Source of the DNA: Stutzerimonas stutzeri
GTDB taxonomy: Bacteria; Pseudomonadota; Gammaproteobacteria; Pseudomonadales; Pseudomonadaceae
DNA: 64,000 bases
Assembly (NCBI RefSeq): GCF_013522825.1
Contig: NZ_JAAMQZ010000004.1
Location: forward strand, 118,754-182,753
Direction of reading: 5' to 3'
How positions within the stretch are numbered: position 1 is the first letter of the stretch; each line of letters opens with the position of its first letter. Shown here piece by piece: positions 1 through 9,640 of this stretch. A model generated the notes under the pieces. The model did not search any database, was not told the origin of the DNA, and was given only the letters and a program-made list of their open reading frames with translations. The position numbers and the translations under genes were made by a program.

Positions 1-1146
1 GAGTTCTACAAGCACGTCGCCCACGACTTCGAGAACCCGCTGGCCTGGAGCCACAACAAGGTCGAAGGCAAGCTGGAATACACTTCCTTGCTCTATGTGC
101 CGGGCCGCGCGCCGTTCGACCTGTACCAGCGCGAAGCGCCCAAGGGTCTCAAGCTCTACGTGCAGCGCGTGTTCATCATGGACCAGGCCGACGAGTTCCT
201 GCCGCTGTACCTGCGCTTCATCAAGGGCGTCGTCGATTCCAACGACCTGTCGCTGAACGTCTCGCGCGAGATCCTGCAGAAGGACCCGGTGATCGACTCC
301 ATGAAGTCGGCGTTGACCAAGCGCGTGCTGGACATGCTGGAGAAACTGGCGAAGAACGAGCCCGAGCAGTACGCCTCCTTCTGGAAGCAGTTCGGCCAGG
401 TGCTCAAGGAAGGTCCCGCCGAAGACTTCGCCAACAAGGAGAAGATCGCCAGCCTGCTGCGCTTTGCCTCCACCCAGGATGCCTCCGGCGAGCAGACGGT
501 TTCGCTGGCCGATTACCTGGGCCGCGTGAAGGAAGGCCAGGACAAGATCTACTTCCTCACCGGCGAGTCCCATGCGCAGGTCAAGAACAGCCCGCACCTG
601 GAAGTCTTCCGCAAGAAGGGCATCGAAGTGCTGCTGCTCACCGACCGCATCGACGAGTGGCTGATGAGCTACCTGACCGAGTTCGACGGCAAGCAGTTCG
701 TCGACGTGGCGCGTGGCGACCTGGATCTCGGCAAGCTGGATTCGGAAGAGGACAAGAAGGCCCAGGAAGAAATCGCCAAGACGAAGGAAGGCCTGGTGGA
801 GCGCCTCAAGGGAGCGCTGGGTGACGCGGTGGCCGAGGTGCGGGTTTCCCATCGCCTCACCGACTCGCCGGCGATCCTCGCCATCGGCGAGCAGGACCTG
901 GGCCTGCAGATGCGCCAGATCCTCGAAGCCAGCGGGCAGAAGGTGCCGGAGTCCAAGCCGATCTTCGAGTTCAATCCGCAGCATCCGCTGGTCGAGAAGC
1001 TGGATGCCGAGCCGGACGAAGACCGCTTCGCCGACCTTTCGCACATCCTCTTCGACCAGGCGGCACTGGCGGCGGGCGACAGCCTCAAGGACCCTGCGGC
1101 CTATGTGCAGCGTCTGAACAAGTTGCTGGTTGAGCTTTCCGCTTGA
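1..1146 (+). CDS. htpG: Chaperone protein HtpG (Hsp90), 3' part
   Basis: The reading frame is open from the first base and ends with TGA, giving 381 residues. These match the middle and C-terminal dimerisation domains of the ATP-dependent cytosolic chaperone HtpG, which is about 630 residues long in relatives. The nucleotide-binding N-terminal domain, about 250 residues, lies before the window. Recognisable Hsp90 segments are [44 protein letters not shown] and YLTGESH-like [15 protein letters not shown], followed by the helical dimerisation region ending in LLVELSA. A strong terminator follows directly. The start codon is not visible. Confidence 0.97.
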   Translation, partial: EFYKHVAHDFENPLAWSHNKVEGKLEYTSLLYVPGRAPFDLYQREAPKGLKLYVQRVFIMDQADEFLPLYLRFIKGVVDSNDLSLNVSREILQKDPVIDSMKSALTKRVLDMLEKLAKNEPEQYASFWKQFGQVLKEGPAEDFANKEKIASLLRFASTQDASGEQTVSLADYLGRVKEGQDKIYFLTGESHAQVKNSPHLEVFRKKGIEVLLLTDRIDEWLMSYLTEFDGKQFVDVARGDLDLGKLDSEEDKKAQEEIAKTKEGLVERLKGALGDAVAEVRVSHRLTDSPAILAIGEQDLGLQMRQILEASGQKVPESKPIFEFNPQHPLVEKLDAEPDEDRFADLSHILFDQAALAAGDSLKDPAAYVQRLNKLLVELSA

Positions 1147-1164
1147 TCGATCCGCTATAGAAAT

Positions 1165-1195
1165 GCAGAAAGCCCGTCATCGACGGGCTTTCTGC
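1165..1195. terminator. Rho-independent terminator between htpG and osmC
   Basis: A perfect 14-bp inverted repeat (GCAGAAAGCCCGTC and its complement) with a 3-base loop lies between the convergent ends of htpG and the osmC-like gene. The GC-rich core flanked by A and T runs lets it work on both strands. Confidence 0.85.
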
Positions 1196-1197
1196 GT

Positions 1198-1632
1198 TCA
1201 GGCCAGCACGCTGACCAGCCGCGTGCCATAAGTCAGGTTGTCTGCGACCGGGCAGCATTTTTCGATCTGTTCGAGCAGGGCCTGCTTTTCTTCGCGGCTG
1301 AGATCCGCATCGATCTCGACCTTGATCCGCAGCTCCTGAAAGCCTGGCCGCACATCTGGATCGCGACCGAGCAGGCCAGCCGGATCGTAGTCGGCTTCAA
1401 CTTCGAAACGCATGCTGCGTAATTCGATTTTCTTCTGATGCGCGATAAAGCGTCCGATAGTGCCGAAGCAGCCGGCCACCGCCGCGAGAATCGCTTCCAG
1501 TGGCGTGGGGCCAAGGTCCTGGCCGGCGGCGTTTTTCGGCTGGTCCATGACCAGGCGATGGTTGCCGCATTGCACCTCGATACTCATGCCGGCATTCATT
1601 TCGCCCTTGGCACTGATGGTCTTGATGGCCAT
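1198..1632 (-). CDS. OsmC family protein (peroxiredoxin-like)
   Basis: 144 residues, the usual length of short OsmC/Ohr superfamily proteins, which are cytosolic thiol peroxidases or related proteins acting on organic hydroperoxides. The family hallmark cysteine is C55 in AGCFGT and the resolving position is in the CCPVADNL segment (C126/C127), with the long central helix between them. The ATG at 1632 has an AGGAG-type ribosome-binding site upstream. It is divergent from the exported amidohydrolase gene and shares the intergenic ATACCC/GGGTAT palindrome with it. Whether it is an Ohr, an OsmC or a YhfA-like member cannot be decided here; the early part resembles the YhfA-like group. Confidence 0.85.
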   Translation of the reverse strand: MAIKTISAKGEMNAGMSIEVQCGNHRLVMDQPKNAAGQDLGPTPLEAILAAVAGCFGTIGRFIAHQKKIELRSMRFEVEADYDPAGLLGRDPDVRPGFQELRIKVEIDADLSREEKQALLEQIEKCCPVADNLTYGTRLVSVLA

Positions 1633-1714
1633 GTCTGATTCCGCTCCTGATTGAATAAGTGTCGAGGCCCTAGCCTAACGGTGGGATCGAGGCGCGGCGT
1701 TGATCATCATCAAT

Positions 1715-1730
1715 ATACCCTGCGGGGTAT
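1715..1730. promoter_or_regulatory. ATACCC-N4-GGGTAT palindrome, possible CsoR-type operator
   Basis: A 16-bp inverted repeat with 6-bp arms ATACCC and GGGTAT lies between the divergent osmC-like and amidohydrolase genes. TACCC/GGGTA palindromes are typical of operators for the CsoR/RcnR/CstR repressor family, which sense metals, sulfane sulfur or formaldehyde. No such repressor gene lies in the window, so this is resemblance only. Confidence 0.4.
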
Positions 1731-1800
1731 TTGTGGGACTGAAACCTGAACCCGTCTACCAGGTTGGTGGTCTATCCGCTTGGCTGTCAGGAGGACAACA

Positions 1801-2823
1801 GTGCTCAACGTTCAGAAATACCTTGCTGCGATCTGTCTGGTCGCATCCATTGCGCCGGCCCAGGCGCGTGATTACCGCTACAGCGATGCGCACTTGCATC
1901 TGGTGGATTTCTTCCAGGAAAGTGCCGGCATCGAGAAACTCATCGAGGCGATGGATGAGGGTGGCATCGACCATGTGATGGTCAGTGGCATTCCGGTGGC
2001 GAAGAAGTGGCATGAAAACGAGCCGAAAAGACCACGTTATTACGCCGGCGACGATGCTCCCGTGTACTGGTACAGCGCAACTGACATGATCGTCGCGGCT
2101 GCCATGGAGGAACTGGATGAACAACAGCGCCTGCGCTTCCATCCCTTCCTGTCCGGATTCAACCCCAACGACAAGAATGCCGCCACGCATATCCGCCGCA
2201 TGCTCGAACTCAACCCCGGCCTCTGGCAGGGCATCGGCGAGGTCTTTACTCGTCACGACGACATCACCGCGCTGACCGAAGGCGACACGCCGCGCGCCAA
2301 CAACGAGGCGCTGGCGAAGGTCTATCACCTGGCCGCCGAATTCGACCTGCCGGTGATGCTGCATTCCAACATCACCTCCAAGCGCGAACGCAATCCGCTG
2401 TATCTGGGCGAGCTGGAGGAGCCGCTGCGCAACCATCCGCATACCCGTTTCATCTGGGCACATGCCGGTACCAGCATGGAGCTGCATCGTCATCAGGAGC
2501 AGCTTGATTTTCTGCTGCCAACGGTTTCACGCCTGCTCGATGATTACCCCAACCTGCATATCGATCTGTCCTGGACCATGCTTAAGCCCTACCTGCTGAA
2601 TGCTGAAGGAACCCCTCGAAAGGAGTGGCTGGAGCTGGTCGAGCGTCACCCGACTCGATTCATGCTAGGCAGCGATGTGGTGGGGCGTTTTGACAGCCTT
2701 GCTGAAGGCATGCAGGCGTTTGTGCCCTTTCTCGATGCCCTGCCGAAGAAGGTTGCCAACCAAGTAGCGCTCGACAACTTCCTCGCCATCCTGCCACGCA
2801 AACGTCAGGCTCAGGTGCGCTGA
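1801..2823 (+). CDS. Exported amidohydrolase-family metal-dependent hydrolase
   Basis: 340 residues from a GTG start at 1801, chosen because AGGAGG sits at 1789-1794; an in-frame start at 1780 has no such site. The first 22 residues form a signal peptide (hydrophobic core LAAICLVASIAP, cleavage after AQA), so the enzyme is periplasmic. The mature part is an amidohydrolase 2 TIM barrel: D29-x-H-x-H metal motif at the first strand, VMLHSN and WAHAG histidines in the middle, and the late aspartate in GSDVVG. These are the metal ligands and catalytic acid of the superfamily. The substrate is unknown. It is divergent from the osmC-like gene, with which it may be co-regulated. Confidence 0.85.
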   Translation: MLNVQKYLAAICLVASIAPAQARDYRYSDAHLHLVDFFQESAGIEKLIEAMDEGGIDHVMVSGIPVAKKWHENEPKRPRYYAGDDAPVYWYSATDMIVAAAMEELDEQQRLRFHPFLSGFNPNDKNAATHIRRMLELNPGLWQGIGEVFTRHDDITALTEGDTPRANNEALAKVYHLAAEFDLPVMLHSNITSKRERNPLYLGELEEPLRNHPHTRFIWAHAGTSMELHRHQEQLDFLLPTVSRLLDDYPNLHIDLSWTMLKPYLLNAEGTPRKEWLELVERHPTRFMLGSDVVGRFDSLAEGMQAFVPFLDALPKKVANQVALDNFLAILPRKRQAQVR

Positions 2824-2920
2824 GCCATCCTTCGCGTACCGTCGGTCAGGGTGCGAAGCTAAATAACGTTAATTTGACGTCAATCATTCAAGTAATTAGC
2901 CGCCGGTGACGATACTGCGC

Positions 2921-2946
2921 TCAAGTTGCTGTAAACGTTCGGATAC
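2921..2946 (+). promoter_or_regulatory. Possible FliA (sigma-28) promoter of the chemoreceptor gene
   Basis: TCAAGTT at 2921-2927 and TCGGATAC at 2939-2946, 11 bases apart, resemble the flagellar sigma-28 consensus, although the spacing is about one base short. Its place about 30 bases before the start codon of a chemoreceptor gene fits. Only a sequence resemblance. Confidence 0.4.
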
Positions 2947-2977
2947 AGCATTTTGTTCCATGGAGTGAGGTTGTCCC

Positions 2978-4597
2978 ATGCTTGTGCGCAATATGAATGT
3001 TTCTCGGCGATCAGCGCTGGGATTCGGCCTGATAGGTACTATTCTGGTTCTGCTGGGGCTGTTCGCGCTGCAGAAAATGTCGCAGATGCACAGCGAAGCG
3101 AAGGGGCTGAGTGAACACTGGTTGCCGAGCATCGTAGCTTTGGGAGAGCTGAACCAACATACGCTGCGTACCCGTATTTATACTCTGCGCTTGGTACTCG
3201 ACCCTGCTCGGGCCGAAGCGAATCGCGCAGCTCTTGATGAGTTCCGAAATGGGCTACGTCACTATGAAGAGGCGTATCAGCGCAACATAGTGCTGGCGCG
3301 CGAACAGGAACTTTTTGACAACTATCGGAGTACGCGGGAAGCCTACGAAGAGGTCCTCGCAGAGGTCACCAGTCTGGAGCGGCAGGGCCAGACCGGGGCG
3401 GCGATTGAAGTGATCGGCTCGAAACTGAATGTGACCGGCAACGCGCTAAACGATTCGTTGCATAAGCTGGTTGTATTCAGTTCTGAACAGTCATCACTTT
3501 CGGTCCAGAACTCGGAGAAGATCTTTCAGACCTCTCGGCTGTGGATGATTGCAACATTTGTGGTGTCGGCATTTCTGACAGCGCTGCTCGCCTGGGTATT
3601 CACCCGCAGTATCGTCCAGCCTCTGAATGAGGCGGTTGCCATCGCTGAAGTGGTCGCAGCCGGGAACCTGACGCAGCACGTCGAAGTGCTCGGACGTGAT
3701 GAGCCGGCACGTCTTCTGGCAGCCTTGAAAGTCATGCAGGAAACCCTGCGCAGCACCATCCAGGGTATTTCCGATTCCTCGAATCAGCTGGCATCAGCTG
3801 CTGAAGAGCTGAATGTGGTCACTGAGGATTCGACCCGTGGCCTGCATCAGCAGAACCATGAGATCGAGCAGGCGGCGACGGCGGTGAACGAGATGACCGC
3901 GGCGGTCGACGAAGTAGCGCGCAATGCCGTGGCGACTTCCGAAGCCTCGCGCGAGTCGGACGCAACTGCGCAGCAGGGTCGCCAGCAGGTCATCAGAACG
4001 GTCGACTCGATCAATCTTCTGGACGCTGATGTGAGCGCGACGGCTGAGCAGGTCGAGCGGCTGGCGGGGCAAGTGCGTGATATCAGCCAGGTGCTGGATG
4101 TGATTCGCTCGATTGCCGATCAGACTAATCTGCTGGCTCTGAACGCCGCCATCGAGGCCGCACGCGCTGGCGATGCCGGTCGTGGCTTCGCCGTCGTGGC
4201 CGATGAGGTGCGGGCACTGGCGCATCGCACGCAGCAGTCCACGCAGGAAATCGAGCAGATGATCGCTGCTGTCCATCAGGGCACAGACAAAGCGGTACAG
4301 GCCATGCAGACCAGCAGTGATCGTGCCCACACCACACTGGAGCTTGCGCAGGCCGCTGGCGAGGCGTTGGAAGGCATCACGGCGGCCATCAGCCAGATCA
4401 GCGAACGTAACCTGGTGATTGCCAGCGCGTCGGAGGAGCAGGCTCAGGTCGCACGCGAAGTGGACCGCAACCTGGTCAATATTCGTGACCTGTCGCTGCA
4501 ATCCGCCGCCGGCGCCAACCAGACCAGTGCGGCGAGCCAGGAACTGTCCCGGCTCGCCATCGATCTGAACAACCTGGTCGCGCGTTTCCGTATCTGA
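2978..4597 (+). CDS. Methyl-accepting chemotaxis protein
   Basis: 539 residues in standard transducer order: N-terminal membrane helix (about 14-34), a mostly helical periplasmic four-helix-bundle sensor of about 150 residues, a second membrane helix (about 188-212), a HAMP domain (about 213-266) and the long cytoplasmic coiled coil. The kinase-contacting tip is recognisable at AIEAARAGDAGRGFAVVADE followed by VRALAHRT. There is no C-terminal pentapeptide tether for CheR/CheB; the protein ends RFRI. The start at 2978 has GGAGTGAGG about 9 bases upstream; ATG 2993 is an alternative. A FliA-like promoter precedes it. It is transcribed alone, between an amidohydrolase and sstT. The ligand is not predictable. 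Confidence 0.95.
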   Translation: MLVRNMNVSRRSALGFGLIGTILVLLGLFALQKMSQMHSEAKGLSEHWLPSIVALGELNQHTLRTRIYTLRLVLDPARAEANRAALDEFRNGLRHYEEAYQRNIVLAREQELFDNYRSTREAYEEVLAEVTSLERQGQTGAAIEVIGSKLNVTGNALNDSLHKLVVFSSEQSSLSVQNSEKIFQTSRLWMIATFVVSAFLTALLAWVFTRSIVQPLNEAVAIAEVVAAGNLTQHVEVLGRDEPARLLAALKVMQETLRSTIQGISDSSNQLASAAEELNVVTEDSTRGLHQQNHEIEQAATAVNEMTAAVDEVARNAVATSEASRESDATAQQGRQQVIRTVDSINLLDADVSATAEQVERLAGQVRDISQVLDVIRSIADQTNLLALNAAIEAARAGDAGRGFAVVADEVRALAHRTQQSTQEIEQMIAAVHQGTDKAVQAMQTSSDRAHTTLELAQAAGEALEGITAAISQISERNLVIASASEEQAQVAREVDRNLVNIRDLSLQSAAGANQTSAASQELSRLAIDLNNLVARFRI

Positions 4598-4606
4598 ACA
4601 GGCAGC

Positions 4607-4633
4607 TGACGCCTCGGGCCAGTCGAGGCGTCA
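4607..4633 (+). terminator. Hairpin after the chemoreceptor gene
   Basis: A 10-bp perfect stem TGACGCCTCG / CGAGGCGTCA with a 7-base loop begins 10 bases after the chemoreceptor stop codon. There is no T tract behind it, so it is a weaker candidate than the others in this window. Confidence 0.5.
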
Positions 4634-4786
4634 CGCACGCTGCAATATCGTTCAGACGTTGCATTACAAGTGCTGGGCAGATGGGCCGCGGGTGCGTACC
4701 ATCCGGCGTTTTATCCGGTCGCCCAGCGTGCTCGTGTTGTCCGCCACGCGCCAGTATCCGTAGCCTCTTACGCCGAGACTCTCTTC

Positions 4787-6031
4787 ATGTCCAACCTGTC
4801 CACTCGTGTTTTCAGAGCCTATAGCCGTATCAGTCTGGTGGCGCAGATCGTCACGGGGCTGGTTGCCGGCTGCCTGTTGGCCTGGCTGTTTCCCGAAGCC
4901 GCGCGTTCGGTCAGCTTGCTGGGTGATCTCTTCGTGGCGGGCCTGAAGGCCGTGGCGCCGGTGCTGGTCTTCGTGCTGGTAACCGCTTCGCTGGCCAACC
5001 ACAAGCAGGGACAACCCACGCATATTCGCCCGATCCTGCTTTTATATGCCCTTGGAACCCTGAGTGCGGCGGTGGTGGCCGTAATTGCCAGTAGTCTGTT
5101 CCCGACGACCCTGACCCTCGTCAACGAGGCAAGCGATGTAGTGGCGCCATCTGGCGTCGGTGCCGTGCTCAAGACGCTGCTGTTCAATATTGCCGACAAC
5201 CCTGTACATGCACTTATCGAGGGGAACTACATCGGCATTCTGGCATGGGCGATTGGGCTGGGATTTGCCTTTCGCCATGCGCGGGAAACCACGCGCGAGC
5301 TGGTCAGCGATATTTCCGAGGGCGTGATGCTTATCGTCAAGGTGGTGATCCGCTTCGCTCCTCTGGGCGTTTTCGGGCTGGTCGCCGGAACGCTGGCGCA
5401 ATCCGGGTTCGCGGTGCTCGCCAGCTATTTTCAGCTGTTGCTGGTACTGGTTGGCAGCATGCTGTTCGTGGCGCTGCTGATGAATCCATTGATCGTGTAC
5501 TGGAAGCTTCGCCGCAATCCCTACCCACTGGTTTTCACCTGCCTGCGAGAAAGCGGGATCACTGCATTCTTCACCCGCAGCTCGGCAGCGAACATTCCGG
5601 TCAATATGCAGCTGTGCGAACGTCTGGGGCTGCACAAGGACACCTATTCGGTGTCGATTCCGCTCGGGGCAACCATCAACATGGCCGGCGCGGCCATCAC
5701 CATCACGGTGCTGACCCTGGCTGCAGTCAATACGCTGGGCATCGTGGTGGATGTGCCGACCGCGATTCTGCTCAGCCTGCTGGCGTCAATCTCTGCCTGC
5801 GGCGCCTCGGGTGTGGCGGGGGGATCGTTGTTGCTGATCCCGTTGGCGTGCAGCCTGTTCGGAATTCCCAATGACCTGGCGATGCAGGTGGTGGCGGTCG
5901 GGTTCATCATCGGCATCGTGCAGGATTCGGCGGAGACCGCACTGAATTCGTCCACCGATGCGCTGTTCACGGCAGCGTCCTGTATCGCCCATGGCGATAC
6001 CGTCGAGCTGCCGAATGAACCCTGGAGCTGA
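4787..6031 (+). CDS. sstT: Serine/threonine:sodium symporter SstT
   Basis: 414 residues from ATG 4787, exactly the usual length of SstT, a sodium-driven inner-membrane importer of serine and threonine in the dicarboxylate/amino acid:cation symporter family. The longer open frame from 4670 only adds unrelated residues. Family motifs: the serine-rich [11 protein letters not shown] hairpin, [16 protein letters not shown] (sodium and substrate site) and [19 protein letters not shown]. At least eight hydrophobic segments are visible. The ribosome-binding site is poor. It is followed by a strong bidirectional terminator shared with fabB. Confidence 0.95.
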   Translation: MSNLSTRVFRAYSRISLVAQIVTGLVAGCLLAWLFPEAARSVSLLGDLFVAGLKAVAPVLVFVLVTASLANHKQGQPTHIRPILLLYALGTLSAAVVAVIASSLFPTTLTLVNEASDVVAPSGVGAVLKTLLFNIADNPVHALIEGNYIGILAWAIGLGFAFRHARETTRELVSDISEGVMLIVKVVIRFAPLGVFGLVAGTLAQSGFAVLASYFQLLLVLVGSMLFVALLMNPLIVYWKLRRNPYPLVFTCLRESGITAFFTRSSAANIPVNMQLCERLGLHKDTYSVSIPLGATINMAGAAITITVLTLAAVNTLGIVVDVPTAILLSLLASISACGASGVAGGSLLLIPLACSLFGIPNDLAMQVVAVGFIIGIVQDSAETALNSSTDALFTAASCIAHGDTVELPNEPWS

Positions 6032-6054
6032 TGATTCCCGCAATTGAAGCCGGA

Positions 6055-6091
6055 AACGAAAACGCCCCGAACCGGTCGGGGCGTTTTCGTT
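6055..6091. terminator. Bidirectional terminator between sstT and fabB
   Basis: A perfect 16-bp stem (AACGAAAACGCCCCGA and complement) with a 5-base loop ACCGG lies between the convergent sstT and fabB genes. A and T runs at both ends support termination in both directions. Confidence 0.9.
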
Positions 6092-6108
6092 GGTGCGCTT
6101 GAAGCGGA

Positions 6109-7326
6109 TCAGCCTTTCCAGCGCTTGAGCACCAGGGTGGCGTTGGTGCCACCGAAGCCGAAACTGTTGCTCATGACGGTGTCGAACTGTGCGTTCTCGC
6201 GCGTCTCGCGGACGATCGGCATGTCGGCGACTTCCGGGTCCAGCTCGTCGATGTTGGCCGAGCCGGCAATGAAGTTGCCCTGCATCATCAGCATGCAGTA
6301 GATCGCCTCGTGAACGCCGGCGGCGCCCAGCGAGTGGCCGGACAGGCTCTTGGTCGAACTGATTGCCGGAACCTTGTCGCCGAACATGTTGCGTACGGCC
6401 TTGATTTCCGCGACGTCGCCCACCGGAGTGGACGTGCCGTGGGTATTGAGGTAGTCGATCGGACCTTCGACAGTGGCCATCGCCTGCTGCATGCAACGCA
6501 GTGCGCCTTCGCCGCTCGGGGCGACCATGTCGTAGCCATCGGACGTGGCGCCGTAGCCGACGATTTCCGCGTAGATCTTGGCGCCGCGCTTGAGCGCGTG
6601 CTCCAACTCCTCGACCACCACCATGCCGCCACCGCCGGCGATGACGAAGCCGTCACGCTTGGCATCGTAGGCGCGCGAGGCTTTTTCCGGCGTGTCGTTG
6701 TACTGGCTGGAGAGAGCGCCCATGGCGTCGAACAGGCAGCTCTGGCTGTAGTGTTCTTCTTCACCGCCACCGGCAAAGACCACGTCCTGCTTGCCCATCT
6801 GGATCTGTTCCATGGCATGACCGATGCAATGCGCGCTGGTGGCGCAGGCCGATGCGATGGAATAGTTGATGCCCTTGATACGGAACGGCGTGGCCAGGCA
6901 GGCCGACACGGTGCTGCTCATGGTGCGCGGCACGCGATATGGGCCAATGCGCTTGACGCCCTTGTCGCGCAGGATGTCGATGGCTTCCATCTGATTGATG
7001 GTCGAGGCGCCACCGGAACCGGCGATCAGGCCGATGCGCGGGTTGGAGATGTCATCGGCGCTGAGGCCCGAGTCTTCCAGGGCCTGTTGCATGGCCAGAT
7101 AGGCGTAGGCCGCCGCATCGCCCATGAAACGCAGGATCTTGCGGTCGATCAGTTCTTCCAGATTCAGGTTGACTGAACCGGAAACCTGACTGCGCAAGCC
7201 CATGTCCGCGTAGGCCTGGTTGAAGCGAATGCCGGGGCGGCTGGCGCGCAGGTTGGCGGAGACGGTGTCTTTGTCATTGCCGAGGCAGGAAACGATACCC
7301 AGGCCGGTGATCACGACGCGACGCAT
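6109..7326 (-). CDS. fabB: 3-oxoacyl-ACP synthase I (KASI) FabB
   Basis: 405 residues, standard length. This cytosolic condensing enzyme elongates the cis-3-decenoyl-ACP made by FabA and so commits chains to unsaturated fatty acids. The thiolase-fold catalytic triad is complete: C161 in [11 protein letters not shown]296 in [11 protein letters not shown] and H331 in [11 protein letters not shown], with K326 just before. It lies 11 bases after fabA on the minus strand, the fabA-fabB operon order of Pseudomonas. Its 3' end faces a strong terminator. Confidence 0.97.
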   Translation of the reverse strand: MRRVVITGLGIVSCLGNDKDTVSANLRASRPGIRFNQAYADMGLRSQVSGSVNLNLEELIDRKILRFMGDAAAYAYLAMQQALEDSGLSADDISNPRIGLIAGSGGASTINQMEAIDILRDKGVKRIGPYRVPRTMSSTVSACLATPFRIKGINYSIASACATSAHCIGHAMEQIQMGKQDVVFAGGGEEEHYSQSCLFDAMGALSSQYNDTPEKASRAYDAKRDGFVIAGGGGMVVVEELEHALKRGAKIYAEIVGYGATSDGYDMVAPSGEGALRCMQQAMATVEGPIDYLNTHGTSTPVGDVAEIKAVRNMFGDKVPAISSTKSLSGHSLGAAGVHEAIYCMLMMQGNFIAGSANIDELDPEVADMPIVRETRENAQFDTVMSNSFGFGGTNATLVLKRWKG

Positions 7327-7337
7327 GCGGAAGTCCT

Positions 7338-7853
7338 TCAGAAGCTATCGGTAGAGGTAAACAGGCCGACACGCAAACCTTCGGCACTGTAGATCTCGCG
7401 GCCATCGACGCTGACTGTTCCGTCGGCGATGCCGAGGATCAGCGAGCGGCTGATGGTGCGCTTGATATGAATGTTATAGGTGACTTTCTTGGCGGTCGGC
7501 AGGACCTGGCCGAAGAACTTCACTTCGCCAGAACCCAGTGCACGACCACGACCGGGGTTGCCCTGCCAGCCAAGGTAGAAACCGACGAGCTGCCACATGG
7601 CATCCAGGCCCAGGCAGCCGGGCATGACCGGATCGCCTTCGAAATGGCAGCCAAAGAACCAGAGGTCCGGATTGATATCCAGCTCGGCGACCAATTCGCC
7701 CTTGCCGTACTTGCCGCCCACCTCGCTGATATGAACGATGCGATCGACCATCAGCATGTTCGGTGCGGGCAGTTGCGCATTACCGGGGCCAAACAGCTCG
7801 CCGCGGCTGCAACGGAGCAGATCTTCCCGAGTAAAGGCCTGTTGTTTGGTCAT
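7338..7853 (-). CDS. fabA: 3-hydroxydecanoyl-ACP dehydratase/isomerase FabA
   Basis: 171 residues, the length of bifunctional FabA enzymes, which dehydrate 3-hydroxydecanoyl-ACP and isomerise the trans-2 to the cis-3 double bond. This is the entry to unsaturated fatty acids. The hot-dog fold catalytic pair is visible: H70 in [14 protein letters not shown] and D84 in [11 protein letters not shown]. It is the first gene of the fabA-fabB operon, with a long upstream region that contains a candidate operator at 7904-7920. In Pseudomonas this operon is repressed by the TetR-type regulator DesT, whose gene is not in the window. Confidence 0.97.
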   Translation of the reverse strand: MTKQQAFTREDLLRCSRGELFGPGNAQLPAPNMLMVDRIVHISEVGGKYGKGELVAELDINPDLWFFGCHFEGDPVMPGCLGLDAMWQLVGFYLGWQGNPGRGRALGSGEVKFFGQVLPTAKKVTYNIHIKRTISRSLILGIADGTVSVDGREIYSAEGLRVGLFTSTDSF

Positions 7854-7903
7854 GCGTATTCCTCAATGGTCCCTTTTATGGAGGGCTTGCTGCTTTTCAT
7901 TCG

Positions 7904-7920
7904 ACTCGAAAATCAAGAGT
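7904..7920. promoter_or_regulatory. Candidate fatty-acid repressor operator upstream of fabA
   Basis: ACTC-N9-GAGT inverted repeat about 50 bases upstream of fabA, next to a TATGAT box (minus strand, 7924-7929) that could serve as -10. It has the outer ACTC/GAGT symmetry I associate with DesT-type sites. Weak evidence. Confidence 0.3.
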
Positions 7921-8084
7921 ACGATCATAAAAGACTAGTAATAGACTGCCACCCTGCGCCTAAAGTCACAGCGCAAGAACAAGGGCGTCTTCCGTTTCCA
8001 TCTGGCCACGAGAGGCTCCATGACAGAAACGGGGCGCTACTTTACCACTCCTGCGTTGTGACAACGACCTTATGACAAACTGTC

Positions 8085-8101
8085 CCCCATAGACTATGGG
8101 G
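8085..8101. promoter_or_regulatory. Perfect palindrome CCCCATAG-A-CTATGGGG
   Basis: Two 8-bp arms around a single central base, about 155 bases upstream of gpsA and on the far side of the region from fabA. The form suggests a dimeric repressor site. There is no T tract, so it is not a typical terminator. Function unknown. Confidence 0.4.
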
Positions 8102-8257
8102 TAATAGCTGCGTGAGACAGGCGCAAGGGGTTTGTTCGTATAGGCTGGATCTGTAACCTGATGATTCCGTACCCCGGCAGCCTTTGTTCTGGCTGTGCGC
8201 CGATGGCTACGTAATAATGCCGGGCATCGCCAGCCGATGGCTCGAAACGGATACCCC

Positions 8258-9280
8258 ATGACTGAACAGCAACCCATCGCGGTGCTTGGCGGCGGCAGCT
8301 TCGGCACCGCCATTGCGAATCTTCTGGCCGAGAATGGCCACAGCGTGCGTCTGTGGATGCGCGATCCCGAGCAGGCCGAGAGCATGCGCACCCAGCGCCA
8401 GAATCCGCGCTATCTCAAGGGCGTGACCTTACTGGCTCAGATCGATCCGGTCACGGACCTCGGCCAGACGCTCGATGACTGCGAATTGATCTTTGTGGCG
8501 CTGCCCTCGGCAGCCCTGCGTCAGGCGCTGTCGCCGTTCGCCGACCGGCTGGCGGGCAAGATGCTGGTCAGCACCACCAAGGGCATCGAGGCCCAGGGCT
8601 TTCTGCTGATGAGCCAGATTCTCGAAGAGATCGCTCCGCAGGCCCGTATCGGTGTGATTTCCGGTCCTAATCTGGCGCGTGAAGTCGCCGAGCATGCACT
8701 GACCGCCACCGTGGTCGCAAGCCATGACGAAGCGCTCTGCCGGCAGGTGCAGGCCGTGCTGCACGGGCGTACCTTCCGCGTCTATGCCAGCGCCGACCGC
8801 TTCGGCGTCGAACTGGGTGGCGCGCTGAAGAACGTCTACGCGATCATGGCCGGCATGGCCGCAGCCCTGGGCATGGGCGAGAACACCCGCAGCATGCTGA
8901 TTACCCGCGCTCTGGCCGAAATGACTCGTTTTGCCGTCAGGCTGGGCGCCAATCCGATGACCTTTCTCGGCCTTGCCGGTGTCGGCGACCTGATCGTTAC
9001 CTGTACTTCGGCAAAAAGCCGTAATTTCCAGGTAGGCCAGGCGCTCGGCCAAGGCTTGAGTCTCGATGAGGCCGTCTCGCGCCTGGGCGAAGTAGCCGAG
9101 GGCGTCAATACCATTCGGGTGCTGAAGACCAAGGCAGAGGAGTTGCAGGTTTACATGCCGCTGGTCGCAGGACTGCATGCCATCCTGTTCGAGGGTCGTA
9201 CGCTGGAACAGGTCATTGGCTTGTTGATGCGTGGTGAGCCCAAGACCGACGTGGATTTCATTTCGACCGACGGCTTTTGA
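8258..9280 (+). CDS. gpsA: Glycerol-3-phosphate dehydrogenase [NAD(P)+] GpsA
   Basis: 340 residues from ATG 8258; a longer frame from 8195 adds non-family residues. The cytosolic enzyme reduces dihydroxyacetone phosphate to sn-glycerol 3-phosphate, the backbone of phospholipids. The N-terminal Rossmann motif is [16 protein letters not shown] follows, and the catalytic lysine lies in [17 protein letters not shown]. The C-terminal substrate domain has [14 protein letters not shown]. It heads a plus-strand run with the DUF4389 gene, sixA and a thioesterase, only 21 bases before the next gene. Confidence 0.97.
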   Translation: MTEQQPIAVLGGGSFGTAIANLLAENGHSVRLWMRDPEQAESMRTQRQNPRYLKGVTLLAQIDPVTDLGQTLDDCELIFVALPSAALRQALSPFADRLAGKMLVSTTKGIEAQGFLLMSQILEEIAPQARIGVISGPNLAREVAEHALTATVVASHDEALCRQVQAVLHGRTFRVYASADRFGVELGGALKNVYAIMAGMAAALGMGENTRSMLITRALAEMTRFAVRLGANPMTFLGLAGVGDLIVTCTSAKSRNFQVGQALGQGLSLDEAVSRLGEVAEGVNTIRVLKTKAEELQVYMPLVAGLHAILFEGRTLEQVIGLLMRGEPKTDVDFISTDGF

Positions 9281-9301
9281 GCCAAGAAAGCGGAGATACA
9301 G

Positions 9302-9640
9302 ATGAACTCATCACACAATAATGCCGAGCGCCAGTCGCTGATCATGCGCGCGGTCTGGATGCTGCTGTTCTTTTTCGTCTGGCAGATCGCCGAGGTAGTG
9401 CTGCTGATAGTCGTGGTTGCGCAGCTGGTCATGCGGGCGTTGAACGGCAAGCCCAACGAGAGCCTGCGTGGCTTTGGCGACAGTCTAAGTCAGTACGTGG
9501 CGCAGATTGGTCGTTTCGGCACCTTCAACACCGACCGCAAGCCATGGCCGATGTCCGACTGGCCGGTGCCGCGTCCTGCCGACATCGAAACGCCCCCGCC
9601 GGTTGCGCCCGAAGCGCCGCAGCAGGGGCAGCAGCCATGA
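9302..9640 (+). CDS. DUF4389 domain membrane protein
   Basis: 112 residues with one long hydrophobic stretch (about residues 15-45), a conserved region NESLRGFGDSLSQYVAQIGRFGTFNTDRKPWP split by polar turns, and a proline-rich tail (PPPVAPEAPQQ). This is the pattern of DUF4389 proteins, which are small inner-membrane proteins of unknown function. It is 21 bases after gpsA and its stop overlaps the sixA start (ATGA), so it is co-transcribed and probably translationally coupled to sixA. No catalytic motif is seen. Confidence 0.8.
   Translation: MNSSHNNAERQSLIMRAVWMLLFFFVWQIAEVVLLIVVVAQLVMRALNGKPNESLRGFGDSLSQYVAQIGRFGTFNTDRKPWPMSDWPVPRPADIETPPPVAPEAPQQGQQP

Larger units (their letters stand above)
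7854..8257. other. 404-bp divergent intergenic region fabA/gpsA
   Basis: No gene recognised. It holds the fabA upstream region, a perfect 17-bp palindrome at 8085-8101 and the gpsA upstream region. Open frames crossing it are antisense shadows or upstream extensions of gpsA without a ribosome-binding site. Confidence 0.6.
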
